Source: Streptomyces umbrinus
Lineage (GTDB): Bacteria; Actinomycetota; Actinomycetes; Streptomycetales; Streptomycetaceae
Assembly (NCBI RefSeq): GCF_030817415.1
Contig: NZ_JAUSZI010000002.1
Coordinates: 992,001 to 1,056,000, forward strand
Direction of reading: 5' to 3'
Length of the DNA stretch: 64,000 nt
This document shows, one piece after another, positions 27,201 through 35,105 of the stretch. The notes below the pieces were generated by a model. It had not been told where the DNA came from, ran no database searches, and saw nothing but the letters and a program-made list of their open reading frames with translations. The stretch's first letter is position 1; every line of letters begins with the position of its first letter. The position numbers and the translations under genes were made by a program.

Positions 27201-28086
27201 ACCGGGCATCCGTGAAGAGGTGCTGGCGGCGGCCGCGGCGTCGGGCCGCAAGGACGTGATAGCCGAGCTCAACCCGGACGTGGTGCGGCCCTCCGTCGAC
27301 CTGCTGCGCACCGTCCTCCAGCACGCGGGAGGGCTGCCAGAGGCACAACTGGCCGCGCTGCGCCCGCTGGTCCGCCGCCTGGTCAAGGCGCTGACCCGGG
27401 AACTGGCCACACGCCTGCGCCCCGCGTTGCACGGCGCGGTCCTGCCGCGCCCCAGCCGACGGCCGGGTGGCGGCCTGGATCTGCCCCGCACACTGCGCGC
27501 CAACCTCGCGACCGCGCGCCGCGGTCCGGACGGCACCGTCCAGGTCATCCCGGAGCACCCCGTCTTCCGTTCGCGCGCCAAACGCGCCGCGGACTGGCGG
27601 CTGATCCTGGTCACCGACGTGTCGGGGTCCATGGAGGCCTCGACGGTCTGGGCGGCCCTCACGGCTTCCGTCCTGGCCGGAGTGCCGACCCTCTCAACGC
27701 ATTTCCTGGCCTTCTCCACGGAGGTCATCGACCTCACCGGCCATGTCGACGACCCGTTGTCGCTGCTCCTCGAGGTCAGCGTGGGCGGCGGCACCCACAT
27801 CGCCGCCGGGCTGCGCCACGCCCGCGAGCTCGTCACCGTGCCGTCCCGCACCCTCGTCGTGGTCATCAGCGACTTCGAGGAGGGCTACCCCCTCGGTGGT
27901 CTGCTCGCCGAAGTCCGCGGTCTCGTCGGGGCCGGCTGCCACGTACTCGGCTGCGCGAGCCTGGACGACGCCGGTCGCCCCCGGTACTCGACCGGCGTCG
28001 CGGGACAACTCGTCGCCGCGGGCATGCCCGTCGCCGCCCTCAGCCCACTCGAACTCGCCCGCTGGGTAGGGGAGAAAGTCTCTTGA
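24283..28086 (+). CDS. DUF5682 - VWA fusion protein (YehM-YehP-like)
   Basis: The GTG at 24283 gives 1267 aa. The N-terminal two thirds match DUF5682 (YehM-like): LIGVRHHAPSLAAAVPALL and DVLLVELPGE (residues about 20-50), then a long helical region. After a variable linker with 9-bp codon repeats (PNP and TEA runs, about 840-890) comes the CoxE/VWA part with EHPVFRSRAKRAADWRLILV, MIDAS DVSGSM (from 1112), GGGTHIAAGL and VVISDFEEG. In E. coli the two parts are separate genes, yehM and yehP, so here they appear fused. The VWA end probably binds Mg2+ and contacts the MoxR ring. Its stop overlaps the TTG start of the SWIM gene. Confidence 0.88.
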   Translation: MPLSPDEAVAALTDPAAPYLIGVRHHAPSLAAAVPALLDAAEPDVLLVELPGEMQEWLPWLGHEETRAPVALAAAPRDGGGGRGPAFYPFADFSPELAAVRWAARHDVPVVACDLPLADRAWSAERHTSACPDDGTDRASAPEQPGTPTDPASASPSDSSTAPASAQSPGGTGSDEVAARETPSVPDPVGVHETFHRAGLAAALRVRLTGRTGDDLWDRLVETAAPGSPPEALRRAALLTGWALREDAEASGGVPELDLRREEWMRARLAAATANGERAAVLVGAFHAPALTSPGTPTEPRSPAPIGSDSEAPAWTTSFIPYTYALLDERSGYPAGIRDPEWQHLVLGAAGDPVALEDALTRAAVQICAQLRSLGHPSGPADAREICRLAGDLARLRGLPAAGRGELVEAVQTVLTQGEPYGRGRAVAQAMERVLVGTRGGRPAPGAPRSGLAPAVEAELAALGLPGPDSHGTDATRDLRLDPLRSDMDARRELLLQRLTVCGVPYGEAKEVVGAGGSEALTSRWEVRWTPATAAMLTAAGVRGVTPAQAAEGLLRERRRAERDEGGPTAAQTLHGLRQAAECGLPALTDERLSDVREVLPQSATLPELLAGLTLLDRLRAGHVAGLDTDEERTDTVATVAELLTAAAVRQVDGLTGSEDRGDAHALLELAHRADLLGGIRLADALARLAADGSPLMRGAAGAVRVLLGHEDPHVLGDRVASWVDSASTPEARTALTDRLIGVLTAAGPLLEAAAPALEPLLNRIIEMPDRQFLDRLPALRGGFDTLSPAARDRLLDTVEERLATTHLTDTGGVDPAALATWTRADLAARAALRALGLLPPPNPPNPPNPPKGDDRVPATQSPEAREASKTLGSPGTEATEATEATERVAEHSLEDHVLASADRWRLVLGRRTDQLPRSASAFATALDELYGSGRGEGSRGDLTGPRRRGGGGREASYPGVREWSEELAALFGPGIREEVLAAAAASGRKDVIAELNPDVVRPSVDLLRTVLQHAGGLPEAQLAALRPLVRRLVKALTRELATRLRPALHGAVLPRPSRRPGGGLDLPRTLRANLATARRGPDGTVQVIPEHPVFRSRAKRAADWRLILVTDVSGSMEASTVWAALTASVLAGVPTLSTHFLAFSTEVIDLTGHVDDPLSLLLEVSVGGGTHIAAGLRHARELVTVPSRTLVVVISDFEEGYPLGGLLAEVRGLVGAGCHVLGCASLDDAGRPRYSTGVAGQLVAAGMPVAALSPLELARWVGEKVS
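26802..26837 (+). repeat. 9-bp tandem repeat, four copies, inside the DUF5682-VWA gene
   Basis: TCCGCCCAA is repeated four times in frame, coding a PNP-PNP linker between the two halves of the fusion protein. Being a multiple of three, copy-number change would alter linker length without a frameshift. Confidence 0.9.
26911..26937 (+). repeat. 9-bp tandem repeat, three copies, in the same linker
   Basis: ACCGARGCA occurs three times in frame (TEA-TEA-TEA), 75 bp after the first array and in the same linker. A partial fourth copy follows. Confidence 0.85.
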
Positions 28087-29915
28087 GCCTCGACCTGCCT
28101 CAGGTCGCTCCGGCGGTGACCGCCGAACTCGTCCAAGGGCTCACGCCCCGCCTGCGCAAGCGGCTGGACGCCGGCATCACCAAGCTGGCGGGGCGGCCGT
28201 CCGTCCGCGACGGCGACACCGTACGCATCGCCGTCGACGACGACACCCATCTCGAACTGCACGCCCCCGGCGGCACCGTGACCACCACGGACGCGATCCG
28301 CTGCGGCTGCCTGCTGGCGCCGGACTGCCTGCACCGCGCGGCCGCGGCCTCGGCGGCACCGATCGCGGATTCCGAGCCCGAGCCCGGGTGCGGGTCCGGG
28401 TCCGGGTCCGGGTCCGGGTCGCAGTCGATGCCGGACGCCGTGCCCGCATCGGTCGGCGAGGACGCACCCGCCTCCGCGAATGAGCCGATCTCGGCGAGCA
28501 CCCGGTCCGCGTCACCCGCAGAGTCCGACACCCTCACCCCCGACCAACGCGCCGCCGCACAAGCCATGTACGACGCCGCGGCCGCCGTACTCGAAGCCGG
28601 TGCGGACGGGGCGGGCGCCGTGCTGCAGGCGGAGTTGCTGCGCGCCGCTCACACCGCACGGATCAGCGGCCTGCCCAGGATCGCCGCCTCGGCGGTATCC
28701 GTGGTCACCCAACTGCGCGCCGCCCGCTGCGCCGACCCGGCGTACCGCCTCACCGATCTGACCGCGACACTCCGCGAAGTCCTCGGGACAGCCCATCGCC
28801 TTCCGGGCTCAACGGGCCCCGAACTCGCCGCCCTGCGAGGCACCGCACGGCAGCCGTACTCCCCGGACGGATCCCTGCGGCTGTACGGGCTCTTCTCCGA
28901 GCCAGTCCTCACGGCGACCGGATACGCGGGAGCGGTCACCTGGGCGTCCGACGCCGAGGGCCGTCTCCATACGGTCTCGGACGTCGTCCCGGGAGGGCCC
29001 GGCCGGGCGGTGGGTGCGGCCGACCGGGCCGTACGCATCGGGGACACGGCTCTCACCCACCGCGAACTGTCGAGGGCCGGGCTCGCCGTGTCCGGTGCGA
29101 CCGTCTCCCCGACGGGCCGACTGGGCGCGGGAGCGGGCGTACGGGCCGTGCGCGCGTCCGGCGCCGCCTGGCGCGAGGACCCTCTCGCCGGCCTGTGGGC
29201 ACTGCCCGTCGCCGATCAGGTTTCACGTGCCCTGACCGGCGGGGACGGCCTGCTGTTCCTCGACGTGATCCTCACCGGTACGGTCCGCGAGGCGGCGGGC
29301 GACTGCCTGCTCGCCGACTGCGACGGACTGACGCTCCGCCTCGCCGCCGCCCATGACCACCCCGCGCTGCTCTACCGCGACAACCTCCGTCTCCTCGCGG
29401 CCGCCCCGGGCACCCGACTGCGAGTCGTCGCCCGCCTCGACCCGTCTCCTCTGCCCCGGGCACTGCTCCTCGCCGCGGACCACCCGCGCGATCCCGGGGC
29501 CCATCTCGACCTGGGTCTCGACCGCCTCCAGCACGCGGACCTGCCCGCCCCGGCGATGGCACCCGTCGGATCGCCACCCGCTCCGGACGAGGCGCCGCTG
29601 CATCTCCTGCGGCGCCGTGTCCACCAGGCGGCCTCGGCGGGCCGTCGCGTGCTCGCCTTCCCCGGAGACAGCGCCACCGACAGCCGGCGCCTGGGCCGCT
29701 ACGGTTTCGCCTGCGCCGGAGGCCTCCTCGACGAACTCCGTTCGGCCGCCGCGGACCGGTCGCGCGACGTCTTCGGCCGTCTCGTCCCAGCCGACGTCAA
29801 CCGGTTCGCCCACGCGTGGCTCGCGGCGGCCCACTACACCGAGGAGGTCGACCGATCGCTGTGCGCCGCGGCGTGGGGAGCGGACCCGGCGCTGTCGCCC
29901 TCCCCCTCCCCCTGA
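28083..29915 (+). CDS. SWIM zinc-finger family protein (YehQ-like)
   Basis: This 610-aa protein starts at a TTG (28083) overlapping the previous stop by 4 bp. The SWIM motif is complete, CGC-x5-C-x-H in RCGCLLAPDCLHR (residues 74-84), and should bind one zinc and contact DNA or protein. A Gly-Ser run encoded by a 6-bp repeat (about 103-113) separates it from a helical segment (LTPDQRAAAQAMYDAAAAVL) and a large beta-rich C-terminal region of unknown role. It closes the yeh-like operon: only 19 bp separate it from the convergent aminotransferase-class-V gene. Confidence 0.88.
   Translation: MSLDLPQVAPAVTAELVQGLTPRLRKRLDAGITKLAGRPSVRDGDTVRIAVDDDTHLELHAPGGTVTTTDAIRCGCLLAPDCLHRAAAASAAPIADSEPEPGCGSGSGSGSGSQSMPDAVPASVGEDAPASANEPISASTRSASPAESDTLTPDQRAAAQAMYDAAAAVLEAGADGAGAVLQAELLRAAHTARISGLPRIAASAVSVVTQLRAARCADPAYRLTDLTATLREVLGTAHRLPGSTGPELAALRGTARQPYSPDGSLRLYGLFSEPVLTATGYAGAVTWASDAEGRLHTVSDVVPGGPGRAVGAADRAVRIGDTALTHRELSRAGLAVSGATVSPTGRLGAGAGVRAVRASGAAWREDPLAGLWALPVADQVSRALTGGDGLLFLDVILTGTVREAAGDCLLADCDGLTLRLAAAHDHPALLYRDNLRLLAAAPGTRLRVVARLDPSPLPRALLLAADHPRDPGAHLDLGLDRLQHADLPAPAMAPVGSPPAPDEAPLHLLRRRVHQAASAGRRVLAFPGDSATDSRRLGRYGFACAGGLLDELRSAAADRSRDVFGRLVPADVNRFAHAWLAAAHYTEEVDRSLCAAAWGADPALSPSPSP
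28391..28420 (+). repeat. 6-bp tandem repeat CGGGTC x5 in the SWIM gene
   Basis: Five perfect copies of CGGGTC (30 bp) code a Gly-Ser linker just after the SWIM zinc finger. Slippage would change the linker in two-residue steps while keeping the frame. Confidence 0.92.
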
Positions 29916-29934
29916 ACGAGGTCGATGGCTCCCC

Positions 29935-31140
29935 TCAGAGCGCCAGGAACTCGGACAGACCGTCCAGGAGCCGTTCGACGTCCTCCGTGTTGTTGTAGGG
30001 GGCCAGGCCGATCCGGAGGCCACCGGCGTCGCCGAGGCCGAGTCGGCGGGAGGCCTCGATCGCGTAGAAGGACCCCGACGGCGCGTGGACGCCACGCTCC
30101 GCGAGGAACCGGTATGCCTCCACCGACGATCGGCCCTCGAACGTGAGCAACAGGGTGGGAGTGCGATCGACCGCCCTGGAGTGGACTTGAACCCCTGTGA
30201 GCGAGGACAAGCCCTTGTCGAGTTGTGCGCGCAGGGACTGTTCATGCGCTTCGAGCGCCATGAACGCCGAGGTAAGGCGCTGCCGTCGCGTTCCTGTTGC
30301 CTCCGTGTCGAGCGCGGCGAGGAAATCCACCGCCGCTGCGGTACCCGCGAGGAACTCGTAGGGCAGTGTGCCCAGTTCGAAGCGCTCCGGCACCGCGTCG
30401 GTGGAGGGAAGAAGCTTGTCCGGCCGCAACGTCTCCAGCAACTCCGGCCGGGCGGCGAGGACTCCGTGGTGGGGGCCGAGGAACTTGTACGGAGAACAGA
30501 CGAAGAAGTCCGCGCCGAGCCGCTCCAGGTCGACCAGCGCGTGGGCGGTGCAGTGAACACCGTCGACATACGTCAGAGCTCCTGCATCGCGAACCAGGCC
30601 GGAGATCTCGGCGATCGGGGGACGCGTTCCGATCAGGTTGGAGGCGGCGGTGACGGCGACCAGCCTGGTACGCGGCGACAGAACGGCGCGGACGTCGGCG
30701 GCGGTCAGTTCTCCGGTGGCGGGGTCGAAGTCGGCCCAGCGCACAGTGGCACCGGCCTGGGCGGCGGCCTGGACCCATGGGCGAATATTGGCGTCGTGAT
30801 CGAGACGGGTGACGACCACCTCGTCCCCGGGCGACCACGTCTTGGCGAGGGCACGGGAGAAGTCGTAGGTGAGCTGAGTGGCACTACGGCCGAAGACGAT
30901 CCCTCTGGGGTCCGCTCCCAACAGATCGGCCAGGGCCTGCCGGGCCTTGGTGATGATGCTCTCGGCGTTCCGCTCCCCCGGTGTCCCTTGCCCCCGGTTC
31001 GACAGAGGCTGCGCCAGTGCATCGGCGATGGCCCGGATGACGGGCTGTGGGGTCTGGGTACCGCCGGGTCCGTCGAAGTGCGCGGTTCCGGCGCTCAGCG
31101 CGGGGAACTGGGAGCGGAGGGCGGTGATGTCGTACGTCAC
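29935..31140 (-). CDS. Cysteine desulfurase-like aminotransferase class V
   Basis: A 401-aa PLP-dependent fold-type I enzyme of the cysteine-desulfurase-like group (VC1184-like). Visible are AHFDGPGGTQTPQPVI, TKARQALADLLGADP, IVFGRSATQLTYDFSRAL, VVVTRLDHDANIRPW, YVDGVHCTAHALVDL with the PLP-pairing Asp, and the Schiff-base lysine in SPYKFLGPHHG (Lys219). True sulfur-donor function is uncertain because the catalytic Cys loop of IscS/SufS is not obvious. GTG at 31140 is chosen for the upstream GGAG; the frame remains open 31 codons further. It is convergent with the SWIM gene. Confidence 0.9.
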   Translation of the reverse strand: MTYDITALRSQFPALSAGTAHFDGPGGTQTPQPVIRAIADALAQPLSNRGQGTPGERNAESIITKARQALADLLGADPRGIVFGRSATQLTYDFSRALAKTWSPGDEVVVTRLDHDANIRPWVQAAAQAGATVRWADFDPATGELTAADVRAVLSPRTRLVAVTAASNLIGTRPPIAEISGLVRDAGALTYVDGVHCTAHALVDLERLGADFFVCSPYKFLGPHHGVLAARPELLETLRPDKLLPSTDAVPERFELGTLPYEFLAGTAAAVDFLAALDTEATGTRRQRLTSAFMALEAHEQSLRAQLDKGLSSLTGVQVHSRAVDRTPTLLLTFEGRSSVEAYRFLAERGVHAPSGSFYAIEASRRLGLGDAGGLRIGLAPYNNTEDVERLLDGLSEFLAL

Positions 31141-31236
31141 GAGAGCTCCTGTGGGTGCCGTGCCGGGACAGCCGGCTGTGCTGTGGGCCCTGCCCGTCCA
31201 GCCGGCCACCCCTGGATCATGACGGGTCCGCAACCC

Positions 31237-32448
31237 TCACGGTCCGAGTCGCTGGAAAGCGAGGGCGAACGGGGTCAAGCGTGCTGATTCGCGTGCCAGT
31301 TCGCGGAGAAAGACCAGATGGGGACGGCGTCTGAGCATTCGACGCAGCATACGGGGACTGCGGGGCAAGGGAACCATGGTCTCGGCCGAGGCAATGGGCA
31401 GACCGAGCGTGAGTGTGACCTGCTGCTTCTCGCTCCTGGCCAGACCCAGGTCGAGTTCGAGTTCGTGGACGAGCGTACGCACCTCCTCCTGGGCTGCCCT
31501 CACAGAGATGAGGTCCTCCTGATTGCGGAGTTTGCAGTCGATCTCGCGAATCCAGTTCCGGAACGCGGTGGCCTTGGCGCTCCGCCTGACCTCGACCGCC
31601 GTCTCCAACAGTGCACCCCGGGTGGCGCACTGACTGACGACGTAGGAGGCGATGAGCGGGAAGTCGGCCGACACCGCGGCACCGCCGAACCCGTTGTTGA
31701 TCTGGGAGCGCACCCCCTCTCTGATGCCCGTCGCCCGGCTCACCACCAGGTCCCTGAAACTGATGGGCTGTTCTTCCGGCCGGCTGCGGATCAGGGATGA
31801 ACGCCAGGTGTGCGGCATGTACGGCGTGCCGCCCGAATAGGCCATCCCCTGGTAGTAGAAGCCCCGGAACGCGAAGAGCGCAAAGCTCCTTGTCGCTGTT
31901 TCCTGCCGGTCGAGAAGGTGTACGAGTTCACGTAGGTCGCGTGCGACTGTCCGCTCGTGTGCGGGATCCACACCCTCCATGGTCAGATCCACGAACTCGG
32001 TTGAATCCCGGTAGTGGAGCGGCAGGACCTCCAGGGTGTCGGACGACGGAACAAACCCCAGGTGCTCTCCCAACTGCCCCGACCTCAACAGGCGCATCAC
32101 CTCTCTGGCCCCGGTCTGAAGCAGCGCGGCATGCAGTGTTCCCGAACCCGAGACCATGTCCGTTTCCCTGAAGAAGCGGCCGTTCGCGCGGCTCACCTGA
32201 TGCAGTTCGGGCCAGACGACGTGGTCGTCCCGGCTGGAGTTGTCCACGCTGAAGCCTTCGACCAGGACGATGGCCTCCAGTACGTCCATAAGGGATCGCA
32301 GATCGACCCCTGAAGGCATGGGCCGGTGGTACGCCGATCGTCCCTGGAAAGCTCTCCGGGCGCCGAAGATCGTGGTGTTGTCCATCAGGACGAACCCGTG
32401 GGGCAGCAGCAGCTCGCCGCCGACCCACAGGTCGTCGTCATCCCACAT
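31237..32448 (-). CDS. Orphan 403-aa protein of unknown function
   Basis: The ATG at 32448 follows AGGGGGAAC and opens MWDDDDLWVGGELLL. I recognise no family. The protein has no signal peptide or clear TM helix. Features include an N-terminal region with SRDDHVVWPELHQV, a tract rich in charged helices (HERTVARDLRELVHLLDRQE), FAFRGFYYQGMAYSG with aromatic clustering, and a basic C-terminus (RMLRRMLRRRPHLVFLREL). Codon use is less GC-rich than in neighbours, with more TCA, CTT and GTT codons, which hints at later acquisition. It reads in the same direction as the desulfurase-like gene (96 bp gap), but no functional link is evident. Confidence 0.75.
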   Translation of the reverse strand: MWDDDDLWVGGELLLPHGFVLMDNTTIFGARRAFQGRSAYHRPMPSGVDLRSLMDVLEAIVLVEGFSVDNSSRDDHVVWPELHQVSRANGRFFRETDMVSGSGTLHAALLQTGAREVMRLLRSGQLGEHLGFVPSSDTLEVLPLHYRDSTEFVDLTMEGVDPAHERTVARDLRELVHLLDRQETATRSFALFAFRGFYYQGMAYSGGTPYMPHTWRSSLIRSRPEEQPISFRDLVVSRATGIREGVRSQINNGFGGAAVSADFPLIASYVVSQCATRGALLETAVEVRRSAKATAFRNWIREIDCKLRNQEDLISVRAAQEEVRTLVHELELDLGLARSEKQQVTLTLGLPIASAETMVPLPRSPRMLRRMLRRRPHLVFLRELARESARLTPFALAFQRLGP

Positions 32449-32576
32449 GGTGTTCCCCCTGCGTACATCGCCTGGTTCAACACCGATCAACCTATGCAGC
32501 GGCGTCGTGGGTGTCAGCCAACCTGCCTGAGATCAGCCGGGTCATGGACGATCCCCACCGGATCTCCAACCTGGAG

Positions 32577-34037
32577 TCACCGCGACGGGCGGAGCATCCT
32601 CGGCGGTGTGAAGTCGGTGTACGCAGGCTCCAAGGGCAGGTCCGCGCCGGTGCCGAGGTCCAGCACCTTCTGGTACGCCGCACCCATCGCGCTCACCGAG
32701 GCGTTGAGCCGTGTCGGTGTGGTGCTCGGCCACTGCCCGTCGTCGATCCGGTCGAGCAGCGTCCGCAGCATGACCAGTTCGTCGGCGGAGCTGAACGAGC
32801 AGTGCCCACCGCGGTCCACCCAGAGCTGCCGCAGCGAGACGGAGTTGCCGTGGCGGCGGATCTGGTCGGCGTACCACCGTTCCTGGTCGGTCACCGCGCC
32901 GCCGTCGCCGGTCGAGTGCAGGGTGACGACGGGAGCCGGCGTCGTACCGCGGACGATGCCGTGGCGGTACTGGTAGGCCACTGCCTTCGCGTCGGGCCCG
33001 ATCCGCGGTGCCTTCGCCAGGCGTTTCAGGCCGGCGTCCAGGTCGCCTCCGGGTGCGGCGGCGTACGCGTCGCGGACCAGGTCCCGCCGGCTCGACCTGG
33101 CGAGCAGCCGACCATAGTCGACGCCGGTGTTCCAGGACGGGTTGCCGCCCGCGCGGGCCTCCAACTCGGTCCGGCCGACCGGCCCGATTCCATAGCTGTA
33201 CGCCCATTTCGTCCACAGCGCCTGGGCGGCGACCAGTTCGCCGGTCGCCGTCGGCTTCGGCTCGTGCGCCGCGTACCACCCCGGAATGTTCGCCACGGCT
33301 CCGGCCAGGGCCAACCGTGCCCGCCCCTCGGGGGTTTCGAGGGCACGGTCGATCGCGGCGGCCAACGCGTCCCGGCCGGCCGCGGCATCCTCGCCGGCCC
33401 GGACCAACTCGATGTCCTCGCCGGGCGCGAGGAGGGTCCTGACCACGAACGTGATGTCGAGACCGGAGTTCCACGTCGCGTGTGTGTCGTACTCCGCGCA
33501 CATCGCGGCCACCCCGTCGAAGCGCTTCGGGTTCCGCTCGGCGAGCAGTGCCGCGATCAGACCGCCCTGCGACATGCCACTGGACACGGTCCGCCGCGGC
33601 TCGCCCACGTGCTCCTCGAACCAGTCGAGCAGCGCGACCTGGTCGGTCACCCCGTCCTGGACCCCGTAGCCGACGCCGTCGTTCTTGAACTTCGACGCCG
33701 CCACCGCGTAGCCGTGCTCGACCAGCCACTGTTCGGTCTCGACGCGGTTGGCCACCTGCACGCCCTCCGGCACCCACTCGGCCAGGAAGTACCCGTGGCT
33801 GTAGAGCACCAGCGTCCCGTTCCAGCGGGCGGGCAACTCGACGCGGTACTCCGCCCCGTCGATCTCACCGGTGAACGTCTTCCGTCCCCCGGCCGCGGCC
33901 GACGCCTTCGCCGACGCGTCGGCGGGCGGACCTCCGACCACGAGCCCGGCCACCAACCCCGCCAGAGCCACACCCACCAGCCCCACCCGAGCCGTCCGCC
34001 GACGCCACCGGCCCGCCCCACTCGTGCGTCTGCTCAC
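32577..34037 (-). CDS. Secreted alpha/beta-hydrolase family protein
   Basis: A 486-aa protein with a Sec-type signal (basic RRRTARVGLVGVALAGLVAGL, cleaved after an ADA/ASA site near residue 45). The mature part resembles the large secreted alpha/beta hydrolases of Streptomyces: LPARWNGTLVLYSHGYF (oxyanion region), the nucleophile elbow SGMSQGGLIAALLAE (Ser in GMSQGG), PAPVVTLHSTGDGG with a candidate acid and the His in VDRGGHCSFSSADEL. An esterase or peptidase is likely, substrate unknown. GTG at 34037 is used because GGGAGACGAGA precedes it and the signal peptide then starts properly. Confidence 0.85.
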   Translation of the reverse strand: MSRRTSGAGRWRRRTARVGLVGVALAGLVAGLVVGGPPADASAKASAAAGGRKTFTGEIDGAEYRVELPARWNGTLVLYSHGYFLAEWVPEGVQVANRVETEQWLVEHGYAVAASKFKNDGVGYGVQDGVTDQVALLDWFEEHVGEPRRTVSSGMSQGGLIAALLAERNPKRFDGVAAMCAEYDTHATWNSGLDITFVVRTLLAPGEDIELVRAGEDAAAGRDALAAAIDRALETPEGRARLALAGAVANIPGWYAAHEPKPTATGELVAAQALWTKWAYSYGIGPVGRTELEARAGGNPSWNTGVDYGRLLARSSRRDLVRDAYAAAPGGDLDAGLKRLAKAPRIGPDAKAVAYQYRHGIVRGTTPAPVVTLHSTGDGGAVTDQERWYADQIRRHGNSVSLRQLWVDRGGHCSFSSADELVMLRTLLDRIDDGQWPSTTPTRLNASVSAMGAAYQKVLDLGTGADLPLEPAYTDFTPPRMLRPSR

Positions 34038-34255
34038 TCTCGTCTCCCGTCGTCGTCCACAGGTGTACTCAAGGGCAGACTGCGCGACGGGCACGTTCTC
34101 ATCGTTCTCGGCGGCGTACGCTGCTTCAGCCCACCGGGGCAGAGCGGGAGCCACAACCCACATCGCCGGGTCCGCACCCGAGCACAGGTGAGTTGCCGTC
34201 CGATTCCGATGCGAGAGATCGACTTCGACCTGCAAGGTCTCCAGACCTCAACGAG

Positions 34256-34293
34256 ATCGATTGCCTTTCGATCGATACCCATCGATAATCGAT
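34256..34293 (+). promoter_or_regulatory. Cluster of four ATCGAT palindromes upstream of the DUF2975/HTH pair
   Basis: ATCGAT occurs at 34256, 34271, 34281 and 34288, the last overlapping an ATG three bases before the chosen start. In 70% GC DNA four 6-bp A/T-containing palindromes within 38 bp are unlikely by chance. They are most simply the binding array of the small HTH regulator encoded second in the operon. Confidence 0.6.
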
Positions 34294-34295
34294 GC

Positions 34296-34793
34296 ATGCA
34301 TCGTCTCTTCATAGCCGCGCTCCGCGCCGGTATCGCCGCAGCGATCCTGGTCGGTCTCTTCGGCCAGTTCGTAGTCATTCCGACGACAGCGGCGGACGAG
34401 GTCGACCGTTTCCCTCCCTACGCACCGTTCGCCACGCCGTATGTGACGGTGGCGATCGTCGGCGTCGTCTGTGTCCAGGTCACCCTCGTCGCGGTGTGGA
34501 TGCTGCTCGCCATGGTCCGACGCGGCGCGATCTTCTCGCCGCTGGCCTTCCGTTGGGTCGACATCGTCATCGGATCCTCCGTCGTGGCGACGCTGCTGGC
34601 GATCGGGGTCGCCGGGCATCTCTTCGTGGCCGACATCCCGTCTCCCGACGACGGTATGGAGGAACTCGGCGCCCTGGGCGCCGCGATCACGAGCGTCGGC
34701 GTGGGAGCGGCGTTCGCGATGCTCACCGTCATCATGCGAAGCCTCTTGCGGAAGGCGACGGATCTGCAGACCGAGATCGCCGCGGTCGTCTGA
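34296..34793 (+). CDS. DUF2975 membrane protein
   Basis: A 165-aa integral membrane protein with four predicted helices (about residues 6-28, 46-70, 86-110 and 126-148), matching DUF2975 (IVIGSSVVATLLAIGVAG; AAITSVGVGAAFAMLTVI). DUF2975 proteins are nearly always followed by a tiny Cro/C1-type HTH protein, as here, with a 1-bp TGATG overlap. The pair probably forms a membrane-linked regulatory switch whose signal is unknown. ATG 34296 is in frame; the ATG at 34292 is not. Translation begins within the ATCGAT array, so little or no 5' leader exists downstream of the repeats. Confidence 0.88.
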   Translation: MHRLFIAALRAGIAAAILVGLFGQFVVIPTTAADEVDRFPPYAPFATPYVTVAIVGVVCVQVTLVAVWMLLAMVRRGAIFSPLAFRWVDIVIGSSVVATLLAIGVAGHLFVADIPSPDDGMEELGALGAAITSVGVGAAFAMLTVIMRSLLRKATDLQTEIAAVV

Positions 34794-35017
34794 TGGCGAT
34801 CATCGTCGACCTCGACGTCCAGCTCGCCAGACACAAGCTGTCGGTCGGCGAGTTCGCGGCTGCCGTCGGCATCACGCCCGCCAACATCGCCGTGTTGAAG
34901 AACGGCCGCGCGAAGGCGGTGCGGTTCACGACCCTGGACGCGATCTGCCGGACGCTCGACTGCCAGCCCGGTGACGTACTGCGCTGGGTACCCGACGACG
35001 ACACGAACGACGGCTGA
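34793..35017 (+). CDS. Small XRE/YozG-type helix-turn-helix regulator
   Basis: A 74-aa Cro/C1-type HTH protein: LDVQLARHKLSVGEFAAAV, then GITPANIAVLKNGRAKAVRF (recognition helix) and a terminal IC-TLDCQPGDVLRW segment typical of the YozG/HTH_26 group. It starts at the ATG overlapping the DUF2975 stop by one base, so the two are co-translated. It probably represses its own operon through the ATCGAT repeats. A hairpin terminator follows at 35106. Confidence 0.92.
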   Translation: MAIIVDLDVQLARHKLSVGEFAAAVGITPANIAVLKNGRAKAVRFTTLDAICRTLDCQPGDVLRWVPDDDTNDG

Positions 35018-35105
35018 CAACCTGCTGGAGCTGCTGAAGCTGCACCGAATTCACCATCCGTGTCGGTCTGCGCGAACCTTATGCGTTCCTCATCCGTTGT
35101 CCTCA

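Noticed and set aside
29935..31140. Genuine IscS/SufS cysteine desulfurase
   Set aside because: No obvious catalytic-Cys loop and no isc or suf genes nearby; only a desulfurase-like label is justified.
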